NCBI RefSeq assembly: GCF_000512585.2
Contig: NC_089248.1
Location: 930,001 to 994,000, forward strand
Direction: 5' to 3'
Length of the DNA: 64,000 bases
DNA from: Kwoniella bestiolae CBS 10118
Lineage: Eukaryota; Basidiomycota; Tremellomycetes; Tremellales; Cryptococcaceae
In this document: positions 46,761 through 56,974 of the stretch, piece after piece
Numbering within the stretch: position 1 is the first letter of the stretch
Layout of the letters: the number at the start of each line of letters is the position of its first letter
Translations under genes and position numbers: made by a program
The notes under the pieces: model-generated
Seen by the model: the letters and a program-made list of their open reading frames with translations, nothing else
The model's database searches: none
Told to the model about the DNA's origin: nothing

Positions 46761-49700
46761 ATGTTATTCCCCTCAGCAGCTGCAGGACCATCAACCTTGT
46801 CGATACATCCAAGCAGACTAGCAAATTTCACTTCCTCACACGCTGAACCACCATAATCTTCATCGTCAATAACCAGAGCGAAAGTCGGAAATGCTCCTCC
46901 ACCTGTGGATAGCGGTGCGAACAGTGTACCCCTCCGACCGACCGTAAAGAAACGTAGAGTACCCGTCTGGACCCTCCCTCTCAAACCCCTCAGCAAGACA
47001 GCTCGTAAGAAGAAGAAAGCCGCCGATAAGAAACGAGCAAAATTCTACGGCAGCGCTACGCCTAATAGATCAGTATCCATCACTGAGCCTGAGGAGAGGC
47101 CGAGAAAGCGAAGATCTGCTATAGCCGCTGAGCAGGTGATACGAGATCATATACAGAATCACCCGAACGGTCCTGGTCAGATCAACGAGGAGGTTCCTAT
47201 TTTCGGTCAGATCTTGCCGGAAGACCCTCAAGTTGAGATAGAGCAGAGAGAAGACAGACCTAGCAAGAGAAGCTCTGCGATCACAGCCGAGCAAGTGATC
47301 AGAGAGCAGGCTGAACGTCGGCTTCAAAGTATACCTTTCCATAATCGAGATCGTACTGGCGAGAGTCAGAATTCGATTGATCCAGTCAACAGACCTCACA
47401 GCGGTGACACTGTAACGAGCCAGGACACCCGCAAGGATAAAGGCAAGAAGAAGGATAAGGGTAACAGCAAGCATAAAGATAAAGAGGCGAGAAGTGATAA
47501 GAAAGACAAGAAGAAGAAAAAGCAGGATAAGGGTAAACAATTCGAGCGTCAGAACGGCCGTTCGTCGGAATTGGATCCAGATGATCTTGAGGATATGGCA
47601 ATGCACCAATGTAAGTGCCAAAGATCATCTTCGAATGTATTGTACCCGAACTGACTGTAATAGATATAGATAACCAATCATTGATAACGGGATCGAATGC
47701 CCAAAATGCCATTACTATCGACTCCTCGTCGCCTGTACCAGACCCGCCGGTATCAGCAGTCTCGGTAGAAGAAGAGGTAGAAAGGATAGAATACGGTCCG
47801 AGACCTCCTAGGTCGACGCACGTCAATCCGAGTGTTCCGGATACTATCTCAGAAGGTGCGCAGCCTCAAGTCGAAGCTGGACCGTCAACACCCCGAGTAT
47901 ACCATGTTCGATATCCCGTTGGTGGGATCACATACGAAGATGATGGAGATGGTGTGTTCGTGGACCCTGATGCGATCATTCCGCTCAATATATGGATTGA
48001 CTTCTCATTAAGGGACAGAGGTAGCTTGATCAAGAAGATAGAGGTGAGCTTTTGCATCGACATCATGTCCGGGTTCTCAGCTGACATTCTCACCTAGGCT
48101 GAAGGCGGAGAGATATCATCGGATCATACCGAAGACGATACGTCCCTTCTGATCCTCGACCCAGGCAGTACCTACCTGTTTGATGCTTACTGTCATCCGT
48201 ATTGGTTGAGACCTCGTGATCTAGAGAGATATCAGAGACGGAAAGCAAGAAGAGGGCGCATAAGGGAAGAGGAACCATGGCAGAAGAAGGTCCTGTTGAA
48301 GGCTTGGTGGATCGATAAATGCCTCGAAGCTAGGAAGTTCCTTGGTCAAGCGGATGATTGGGGTGGATGTAGGGCTGGTGGTCCGCCTCCGGAAGTTCAG
48401 GTTAGTACGGAAGAACCGGGAGATGAAGAGGACGAAGCGGATCAAGATGCGGTGGAAGGTGATGACGATGATGCTGGCGCAGAACCTCCAAATCAAGATC
48501 AAGTCAATGAGGTGGAGGCGATTGCTCAAGATTCTGAACAAATGGACGTGGACGGCGACGATATCACTCATGCCATATTGGTCGATGATGACCAACCCAT
48601 TGAGATCGAATCAGCCAATGATATAGAGGTAGAAACACCTGCAAATGATCATACCCCGGCGGATCACAATGAATCTATCGGTCTGGTTGACCCAAACACT
48701 GCTCAAAATGTACATGCTGCATCTACACCGTCGGTGGTTTCCGCTCCGGAGTCGAGAAGCGCGTCCCTCCAACCTCTCGACTTGCCAGCCCACGTGTCAT
48801 CCGACAATCACATCGACAGCGATGCAACCGAGGTCGCTCCATGGGCGAATCAGCCTCAACGTGGCGACGCTGGTCCTTCAAACTCTCATCACGACTTGGA
48901 GGAGGACATCGTCATGGCAGAGGAGAAAGTGGAAGAGCCTTCAGACCCTACGACTATGTTTTCAGGCATGAAGTTCTGGGTGGATACGACTTATCCTGAT
49001 CGTATCACGCTGATCAAACGTATCAAGGTATGTACTGTATATCCCTATCGTACTGGGTTTCAGGTTAACAGGCTGTGTTGTAGGCAGCCGGAGGCGAGTT
49101 GGTCACCTCATATTCCGATTCTACGCATGTTTTGATTCACAACTACAAGCACAATCAATGGCACTCCATCGTCGAAAGTCTCACGAAACAGGGTATTTGG
49201 TTCCTCGATTTTGCTTGGCTCACCAAGTCTCTCAGTCAAGGAAGAAAGCTGGCAGAAGGTGAATTTGCTGTTTTACATGGCAACCCCATCGAGGCGAATT
49301 TAGAAAAGAAACCCGCAACGCAGAGCAAGGTACACTCGACTCACGGCACTTACGAGCCGTTTCTATCATCAGAAGAGCTCAATGGTATCTTTAGAAGAGA
49401 AGCAAGAATGCTTAAAAAAGGTGGGACCGTCAAGGCATTGATAGCTTTCCTACTCTCAAAGGTACGTCATCATATCTTTCGTAGTCAGTAGCGAAGACTG
49501 ACAACGACACCTGAAATCCAGTATGCCACATATTCCGAAGCGCATTGGGGTAATCTTTATGGGGAATGGAAACATAAGAAAGGACGATTCGCATACCTTG
49601 CTGTACCGATCAAGAAGAGCAGTCCAGAGAAAGAACAGCAACCTTCTGCTTCTGTAGCAAGTTCGAGACAATCCACACCTATCAAAAGGAAATCGAATGC

Positions 49701-51291
49701 AAAACAACCTGTTTTATCGAATGAGGAGGTCGCAAGGATTCTGATTGCGGAAACAGTCAATCGTAACGGGAAGAATAATACGGAGTTTGGAGATTATCTT
49801 CATGAAAAGGTAAGTACCGTTTCTCAATATTCTCATGGTACTTCGTTCAACTACACCAATGTCTGACGTTGTACTGGAAATCAGCATCCTGTTTATCCAG
49901 CCAATACATGGGGTGCATATGTCTCCAACTGGTCCAAGCGAACGGGTCGGTTTGCCAATTTTCAATATTCCCAACTCTCTCCCACGGTAGCCACCAAGCC
50001 CCCCGCACCTGCTCGACCCGTCGTCACTCTACCGCCATCAACGCAGAACACAGCCACTCAAGGTGAACTAAGCACTGCAGATCTCGAGCGTATATTTGCG
50101 ACCGATGTGAAAGACGCGAATTCGAAATCTCAACATAGCATTGGTGTAGAATTGGCGGCCAAGGTGAGTGGAGGGGAATGAAGATGTTACTTGGAATTCC
50201 GTTGAAATGGGCTCGATGGTCGTTCGATCGTACAGCACGGGAAATATCACTCCACGACTTGGAGTATACTGTACTCTGAGTGGTGCAGAAGGAGCGGTAG
50301 ATTCAGCTCTTCTGCCAGCGCCAGCGCTAATGCCCCGCCAAAGGAGGCTGTCGTTTCCGTCGATAGAAGAGGATCTTCCAATTCTGTAACTACGAAAGCT
50401 AGTGTTGAATCATCGAATAATTCGGCCAGTCGTCTAAAAGCAGATGATTCGGACGAAGATCCCGATGTGTCGTTGAGCGTCGAAGAGATGGCTAGGATAT
50501 TCAATGAACGAGAAGAGGAGTTTACCAAGCGGAAGTTGACTTCTATTGAGATTGGTCTGGTGCTGAAGACTGAGGTGAGCATATGATTCAGCAGGAACAT
50601 ATTATCGCGGTAATTCACATTCATGACTTTGCTGATATCGAATGGTAGGTCGGTATCTACGCTCGCGCGACCTGGCGTTTACAATGGACACATTGGTGGA
50701 GAAAGGAGAAGGCCTATGCCAATCTTCCCTTGTATCTTCAGAGCACTACAGCTGCTAAAGCATATGCGAATGCCGACTTGCCATTCCGTGGAGCTAAACC
50801 CTCCTCAAGTAATGGTGCTACTCCTTCTCGAAGCCAGAGCTCCACTTCCTCGTCACCTACCAAGCGATCTCAGAATCATAATGGTAAAGCTGCTAGATAC
50901 ACCATGGAGGAAGAGAAGGAGATGGCTCAGTATATCTCTCGATACCGTGGATCATACCCCAAGACATCGGGGGAAGCTTGGATAGGGTACGCTGCTATGG
51001 TGAGTCGTTTGCTTGACTATTGCCACTGTAGACTAATATTTGATATAGCACCCCGGTCGTACGGCTTCCGCCTACGCTCAACACTACACATCCTATGCAT
51101 TTCGCATTGACAGCTATGCGCCTCAATCCCAGGACAAGGATAAGGATGGAGATGGAGATACAGTCTTTGGGATAGATATCAACGAACTAATTGAACCCCC
51201 CAGTGGGAGTCAATCTAGACCTGTGGAAATTGGGGATGATGATGATGAGGAGGAAGAGACGCCAATATTGGTTGTGGATGATGATGATTAA
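46761..51291 (+). CDS. Rap1-like protein: two BRCT domains and five Myb-like repeats
   Basis: Ten exons (46761-46798, 46877-47610, 47670-48043, 48098-49027, 49084-49461, 49522-49809, 49885-50163, 50236-50574, 50649-50999, 51049-51291) give 1317 aa. The N-terminal quarter is basic and lysine-rich (KKKDKGNSKHKDKEARSDKK). Two BRCT-like domains follow: IWIDFSLRDRGSLIKKIE+AEGGEISSD... with KKVLLKAWWIDKCLEARKFL, and FWVDTTYPDRITLIKRIK+AAGGELVTS... with GIWFLDFAWLTKSLSQGRKL. They are separated by a very acidic linker. After these come five repeats of about 55-60 aa, each an acidic helix (LSxEELxxIF) and then a Trp/aromatic helix such as HPVYPANTWGAYVSNWSKRT, recalling the Rap1 Myb motif HPxHTWxxWRxRY. 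The acidic tail ends VVDDDD. BRCT plus Myb is the architecture of telomere protein Rap1. Identity as Rap1 is inference. Exon 1 relies on a non-standard GTCGAT donor. Confidence 0.75.
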
Positions 51292-52233
51292 TGAGTCTTT
51301 TGAGGAGTTTGATCCTTGTTGTATATGTATGTATCATGTATGTACATAGCCCCTTGTGTGTATTGTACAGCTGCATTGCTCATTGACGTCAGTCAACATA
51401 ACTTTGGTCATGGTCAATATACTACCCCTTGTCCCCGTTTTCGGCGCTTACGGCTGATGGGCATGATCCGAACGAAATTATAGGTTTGATCAGGTGACAG
51501 GCAGTGTGGTTATGGTCTGTCTTCCTTTGATTTTGCTTTGTAGATGTCACCTCCTCCTCCTCGGCGATGTGAGACAGTCATGCAACCGTGTGTAGCTGTA
51601 AAGCTTACACTGTGTAGAATCGTATCCCCCATCGCTTTGTCGCCACCCAACAATACTCTAGATGCATATATATTTCATTTGATATTCGAATCACCATTGC
51701 ATTCTTCAGCTCGCCAATAACATATACCCCATTACATTACGATATACGGGCAGTTGTAGTCCGGTTGCGAGCGGATGTACGGAGTAGAGTATTTATTTAC
51801 CTGATTTGAACCAATTCCAATTCACCCGGCTAAATCAACCACCAATCCAATTCAACTTCATTTCGACAACCCCTATTGCATCCCCTTCTACATCTCGACA
51901 ACATTAGTCTTTGCACCAATTATCATCTATCTCATTCCATCATCCTACCTGACAACCTCTTCACCTGGCCAGACGTCAAGCACAAACGCTTGAGACTCAC
52001 CGTCACCTGTATACCGGAATTATACCAGAACAACCAGAAACGTTTGTAAACAAATTTTGTACTCTGCAGCATCGGATCATTCGTGAGTGTCATTCCTTTC
52101 CTTCCTTCTGAACTTCTCCATCACCCAGATAGCGTACATCCCCCACCTCGGAAGGCCGACCATCATTCGATCAATGCCATCGAGCTTGATACACACATGC
52201 TGATGCTTCACTTCTCCGCTCGGACCACACAGG
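51292..52233. other. Intergenic, kinase promoter/5' UTR
   Basis: 942 bp upstream of the kinase ATG. Pyrimidine-rich around 51830-51960, which suggests transcription start and a long 5' UTR. No gene. Confidence 0.4.
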
Positions 52234-54831
52234 ATGCTGCAAGGTTCCTCCTCACCCTCACCCAATTCAACGTCTTCACCGACACATAAACAATCTCCAG
52301 CCGCGGCGTGGATCCAGCGACTCAATGCTCCCAGATCAACAAGCTTCGATGGGGGTCTTGAGCTCAATTCAAATGGGAATGGTGTATCAGCGCTAGGGTA
52401 CGGAAGACCGGGACATCAGGAGATGGAAATCATCATGGATGAGAATGGAGCTGGACCATCAACCCCTTCCGCCATCGCTTCGGACCTCAGAAGAGCCACC
52501 AGTCTCAGAACGGCAGGTGTCTTCGGTGGAGCTGTGAGAGAAACAGTCAGTTTCGGTGCGGCAGGATCAAATTTGACATCAAGCCCTAATCCAGCAGCAG
52601 CGTTGTTCTCACCTCCCCTGGCATCTCGACACCCACTATTCTCCCATCATGCTGTTCAGGCTCCCGCCTCAACCGGGGGTGTCCCCTCCGTCCATTCATC
52701 GGACCAAGGTCCCTCTTCACCAGCTTTCATGTCTGATCCTGGACCTTCCGGACCGCCCTCGCCCTCACCCTCTGATCTATCCTCCAGCGCATTCTCTCCC
52801 GCTTCTGCCTTCCTATCACACTTCTCTTCCTCGATGTCACTACGCCCACCTCAGAATCTCGCTCCAGACGCTCAAGGCGCAAGGGTCTCAGATTACGTCC
52901 TAGGGAAGGTTATAGGAAGAGGTGGATTCTCGACGGTACGCAAAGCTACTCACGTCACCACTGGAGAAGTCTTAGCATGTAAGATTGTAAAGAGGGATGA
53001 TCTTTCCGATAGATCAGGATCATTGGAGAAATTCGAAGATGAAATTCGAATATGGCAGAGTCTACCTCGACATCCAAGTCTACTACCTTTGGTTGAAATG
53101 CACCGCACTCCATTCGCTACTTTCCTTTTCACCCCATATATGTCCGGTGGATCGTTGTTAGATGTATTGCAGAGGGAAGGGGGGTCAGATAAGACCGCTA
53201 GAAAATGGTTCCCTGGCGTGGTCAATGCTGTACAAGTACTACATGAAGGTCATGAGGGCTTTGAAGGTGGGATTTTGCACGGGGACTTGAAGTTGGATAA
53301 CTTCCTGGTAGATCAGACGGGGTCAGTGATGGTAGCTGACTTCTACATGGCTCAGAAGATTCAAGATGGAGATCATCTACAGGAGATGAACCTGACTGTA
53401 CCACCGCCTTTAGCACCTAGGAACAGTCCATTAGGTAGAAATGCGACGTTACCATCAGGATATCACAGAGGCCCAAGGATGTCTTCTCCACTCCCTGCAT
53501 CAAAGCATCATCGTCCGAACGAACATCCTTTACCTGAAAATATCACGCCTCACCCGACTCAGCCTTTCCCATCTGCCTCTTTACCGTACGCTCCGCCTGA
53601 ACTACTCCGCGCTCCACCTGCAGGTCCATCTTTAGCCCAAGACGTATGGGCATTAGGAATTATCCTTCATGCCCTTCTGACTGGCAGGTTACCTTTTGTA
53701 GACGCTTTTGACCCCAGATTACAGATGAAGATCTTACGAGGTGCTTGGGAAGAACCCCCCTTCTTGGGTAGAGAGTGGGCGGAGTGTCTACATGGATGTT
53801 TGGATGGGAACAAGGAATCTCGCTGGACTGTTAGACGAGTTAAGGAAAGCGACGCGGTGATGGGTTGGGCAGAAGTCAAATCGAGGAGTAAGTCTCGAAG
53901 TCGATCTAGAGCTAGGATGGGTATGGGAATCAACGATGGGTATGCCGATACTAGAAGAAGAGATGGGAGTGTCGGGTCCGGACCTGTCTCCATCGGTTCA
54001 CCATTCGTCAGAGGTCGGGGAAGGAAACACTCGACTGCCTCTTCTGGATCTGCGTCCGCGTCTAGAGACAGGATGTTCCAGCCGACACAGCAACATGACG
54101 ACCGCCTGGACGTGTTTGCTTCTCGCCCGCCCAATCCTAGCACCAGTAAAAGACGTGATGATCCACGACATCCTCGATCTAGATCTGCAAGCGCCTCAAG
54201 ATCAAGAAGCAGTGGTAACGACCATCGCCCAATGTTCACGCTTGATGCGCCCGATTTGGTCAGATCACTCGAAGCTGTTGATACCGCTCGTGGCCGGACT
54301 GCTCGAAGGGGAGAAACAAACAGCAATAATATAGGGCTCAATATACCTGGTCTTCCATATGCTCGACAATCTGGTGAAATTGCCATCAGCGGCTTACCCA
54401 TACCTGGTTATTCAGATTCTCGATCACAATCGCGAAGTAGACCAAGAATCACCATCCAACCTCAATCTGCTCCATCCTATCCTACGAATTTCGGCAACTC
54501 CCTTTCATCCGCTCCTTCCCCTTACATGCCAATGAATGTGAACGTGAATGCGAACGTCCCGCCCTCACCTAGGGAACTGAGCACTTCAGGATCCACCAGG
54601 TCCAGCCATTCACCATCTGTAAATAGGGGTGGCAGAAGCCTGAGCAGATCGAGAGATTCACCCGTGTGGGAGGTATCTCAACAGCCTGAGAGGTATTCGT
54701 ACGGCCGGGAATTGGATATGGTCCATGAGGAGAAGGGGAGGGTGGTTCATGAGGAGGATCATAGTGCTGATAGAGAACGGGGTAGGACGGGGAGAAGTAG
54801 GAGTAGAGGACGGACGGGGAGGGGATATTAG
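52234..54831 (+). CDS. Protein kinase with HGD and DFY variant catalytic motifs
   Basis: Single exon of 865 aa. Residues 1-215 are a Ser/Pro/Gly-rich leader. The kinase domain runs from about 219 to 540. The glycine loop is VLGKVIGRGGFSTVRKA; the VAIK lysine is LACKIVKRDD (about residue 250). The catalytic loop reads HGDLKLDNFLVD (about 349), with Gly replacing the usual Arg of HRD. The metal-binding motif is ADFYMAQ (about 369), with Tyr in place of Gly of DFG. A long insert replaces the activation segment, followed by SLPYAPPELL (APE), DVWALGIILHALLTGRLPF and the final Arg region (SRWTVRRV). K, catalytic D, N and metal D are all kept, so activity remains possible. The tail (540-865) is Arg/Ser-rich (RSKSRSRSRARM and similar) and ends GRSRSRGRTGRGY. 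I do not assign a subfamily; it resembles fungal CAMK-like kinases. Confidence 0.85.
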   Translation: MLQGSSSPSPNSTSSPTHKQSPAAAWIQRLNAPRSTSFDGGLELNSNGNGVSALGYGRPGHQEMEIIMDENGAGPSTPSAIASDLRRATSLRTAGVFGGAVRETVSFGAAGSNLTSSPNPAAALFSPPLASRHPLFSHHAVQAPASTGGVPSVHSSDQGPSSPAFMSDPGPSGPPSPSPSDLSSSAFSPASAFLSHFSSSMSLRPPQNLAPDAQGARVSDYVLGKVIGRGGFSTVRKATHVTTGEVLACKIVKRDDLSDRSGSLEKFEDEIRIWQSLPRHPSLLPLVEMHRTPFATFLFTPYMSGGSLLDVLQREGGSDKTARKWFPGVVNAVQVLHEGHEGFEGGILHGDLKLDNFLVDQTGSVMVADFYMAQKIQDGDHLQEMNLTVPPPLAPRNSPLGRNATLPSGYHRGPRMSSPLPASKHHRPNEHPLPENITPHPTQPFPSASLPYAPPELLRAPPAGPSLAQDVWALGIILHALLTGRLPFVDAFDPRLQMKILRGAWEEPPFLGREWAECLHGCLDGNKESRWTVRRVKESDAVMGWAEVKSRSKSRSRSRARMGMGINDGYADTRRRDGSVGSGPVSIGSPFVRGRGRKHSTASSGSASASRDRMFQPTQQHDDRLDVFASRPPNPSTSKRRDDPRHPRSRSASASRSRSSGNDHRPMFTLDAPDLVRSLEAVDTARGRTARRGETNSNNIGLNIPGLPYARQSGEIAISGLPIPGYSDSRSQSRSRPRITIQPQSAPSYPTNFGNSLSSAPSPYMPMNVNVNANVPPSPRELSTSGSTRSSHSPSVNRGGRSLSRSRDSPVWEVSQQPERYSYGRELDMVHEEKGRVVHEEDHSADRERGRTGRSRSRGRTGRGY

Positions 54832-55134
54832 GGTGTTCTGCTTGGAAGAGAGAATATCGCTGGAGTCGTAGAGAAGGACTGAAAGTCCCAATTTGGAAAG
54901 ATTAGAACCAAATATCAGATGTTCAGCAGTTCGGATCAACCTTGTAATACCATTGTCACAAATTCCATCACATATTGCCTTTATATTTTCATGTCTCAAC
55001 ATGAACATCAAGAACATCAGATTATACTATGTTATGCAACAAGTGTGTATATATATATGTACAACCTCTATCAAACCGCTCGTTTCAGATGTCCGTCAAC
55101 TTATATGTACTCTGGGCGACCTAGTAGATCGACA

Positions 55135-55158
55135 CGACGTTGGCAGGATCCGAACATA
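55135..55158 (-). pseudogene. tRNA-Ser 3'-end remnant
   Basis: 24 nt that match the 3' acceptor strand and T-arm of the tRNA at 55389-55412 at 21 of 24 positions in the same orientation (shared core CGACGTTGGCA, then GAT, then CGAACAT). The T-stem pairing is broken, and no D-arm or anticodon arm follows. It is either a decayed tRNA copy or chance; low confidence. Confidence 0.3.
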
Positions 55159-55378
55159 CAGTTCACCGTTTATTCGAAAGAATCTCCATATGTTCGAATC
55201 ATGGCAACATCGTATGTCCATCGCCAGAACGCTTGCTGAATCTCAGACCGAACGCGCGTAGTAACTGCCAAAACTCGTGTGGCACATCGCCCAAAACCCC
55301 TTTTCAAGGCATTTCAACCTCTCTTCGTCGCAAAAAGCTTTGAGAATTGCCTGCGATACATGGAGAACAATGGGAAGC

Positions 55379-55384
55379 AAAAAA
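55379..55384 (-). terminator. RNA polymerase III T-run terminator
   Basis: Six consecutive T on the minus strand, four nt after the mature 3' end of the tRNA, the expected pol III stop signal. Confidence 0.8.
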
Positions 55385-55388
55385 GAAT

Positions 55389-55485
55389 CGACGTTGGCAT
55401 GATTCGAACATGCGAGCCTGACGGCACGGGTTGAAAGTAACTTGGTAGTTCTAGACCCGCCGAATAACCACTATCGCACAACGCC
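55389..55485 (-). tRNA. tRNA-Ser(AGA) with 16-nt intron
   Basis: Folds as a type II tRNA. Acceptor stem GGCGTTG / CAACGTC (one G-U pair) with discriminator G, as in serine tRNAs. Short D stem CGA/TCG with GG in the loop (AGTGG). Anticodon stem CGGGT / ACCCG with loop CT-AGA-A...A. Extra arm GCC-GTCA-GGC. T arm GCATG-TTCGAAT-CATGC. Between loop position 37 (A) and 38 lies a 16-nt intron (CTACCAAGTTACTTTC) at the standard nuclear tRNA intron position. The long variable arm, G discriminator and AGA anticodon all agree on serine. Confidence 0.92.
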
Positions 55486-56974
55486 TTGGTTATATATTTA
55501 CAACTTCGTTGACAAATCTATATAGTGAATTGTTTTTTCTCAACAATACGCGGAAGTCTTCTTCGCCTGCACACGACTTCCACCTGTCCCAAGACCTGAC
55601 ACTCTCAGCACGACAGCACCCAAGTGATGGTGATCGCGTTCTGACCTGGAGAGAAGGGATGATCCCGATTATAGTGTGTCCCTCACCTACTATCCTTCCC
55701 CTTGAAATCAACACGTCGAGTGTCGGATGGTTGCCCTTTTGTCCATGGTTGGTCCAGTCATGACCCGAATGATCTTCCGGAAACTGGCGAGCTGTCTGGA
55801 CTTGAGAGGAAAATGAGACTCGAATTAATCTCGCAGTACCCCAAACCCAGGTCGACCCGAGCCAAAATGACTCAACAGAATACATTCACCCTCAATCACC
55901 TTCCCAGAGATACTCCGGATGCCCGAGGCGGGCGATCAATCTTCTTCAAACTTCAGCACAAGAATGGAATTCCGATCCAACGCCAAAGCATGTGACTTAC
56001 CTCACCTCACCAATGGCTTGTCCGAGATACATAAGACCTCCGAAGGGGCGCTGGGCTCACTGATAATCAATACGAAGACGAATGAGGGAAGGGACGAGAG
56101 GGACTAGAAATGGAGGACACCAGATTTTCCGACAAAGATTGAAGTCTGCCGGGATGCTTAGTCGGAGAATGCTCGAATTCCATCAGGGTATGATGATCAA
56201 AGTGTCAGAGAGAATTTGAAGAGAGTGTTTGGGAGCTGAAGTCTCTACCGCCTGTGTCTGAATTGCGCATCGAGACGAGCACGGCATAGCCACTTTGATT
56301 TGGACACATGGTGGCCCCGAGTCTCAGTCTCTGAGAGCCATAGTTATACTGCACCATAGAACGGTCACTCATTTCCCGTGTTGGGGTTTTCTTACGCATG
56401 TAAAATGGGGGTATCAATTGCGAGACATCTGTCGATATCTCAAAAGATGTCGCTCACACACGTCAAGGAGATTTCATGATGCGGTTACATCCTCGTAGTG
56501 CATGAGATGTGTTCTTGATCGAAGGCACACATGGAGCTCCAACGATCGAAGAAGTCTAAGCCATGAACAGTCACCTTCTCATTCCCAGATGTCCATGAAA
56601 CTGTACATCGATATTTCTGATCGGGCCATCAGGCTGTTCGACCCGGACTATGTTGATTTCTCTGTCCTTATGCCTCATCTGAACATACCTCATTGCTTAT
56701 CAGATCTCTCTGTGTACATCTGCACATCTCTCGACGACCAGGACCCTCGAGCTGTATCTGTGCATTACGGTCTGGCAACCCGGCAATAGCATGGGACAAG
56801 CAACAAGATGCCACCACACCACGTGCCACCGAATAAGTAAGTCGCCACCAAGAATTTCGGATCCCGCCAACATAACCGTCATCGTCATTTCTTGTTTCTC
56901 GGATTCGGTGTTGGAGTTCTCTAGTCATTCTTCATCTCGAGACTACGACTGGCTCAGCATCGTTAAGAAACAAA
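55486..56974. other. Intergenic between tRNA and Mgr3-like gene
   Basis: 1.49 kb. Overlapping open frames on both strands (for example 55490-55885 minus and 55702-55995 plus) lack splice logic, domains or compositional bias. I accept none as a gene. A CACGTG at about 56820 sits about 150 nt before the next ATG. Confidence 0.4.

Larger units (their letters stand above)
54832..55388. other. Intergenic, kinase 3' region and tRNA flank
   Basis: 557 bp between the kinase stop and the tRNA gene. It contains a tRNA-like remnant (55135-55158) and the T-run terminator of the tRNA. No protein gene. Confidence 0.4.

Noticed and set aside
46891..46907. ATG at 46891 and GTG at 46905 as starts of the BRCT/Myb protein
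   Set aside because: The ATG is in another frame that soon stops, and GTG is not a plausible start in a nuclear fungal gene. An upstream spliced ATG fits better.
55490..55995. Overlapping open frames on both strands next to the tRNA
   Set aside because: No codon bias, domain or plausible splice sites. Both strands are equally open, which argues against either.
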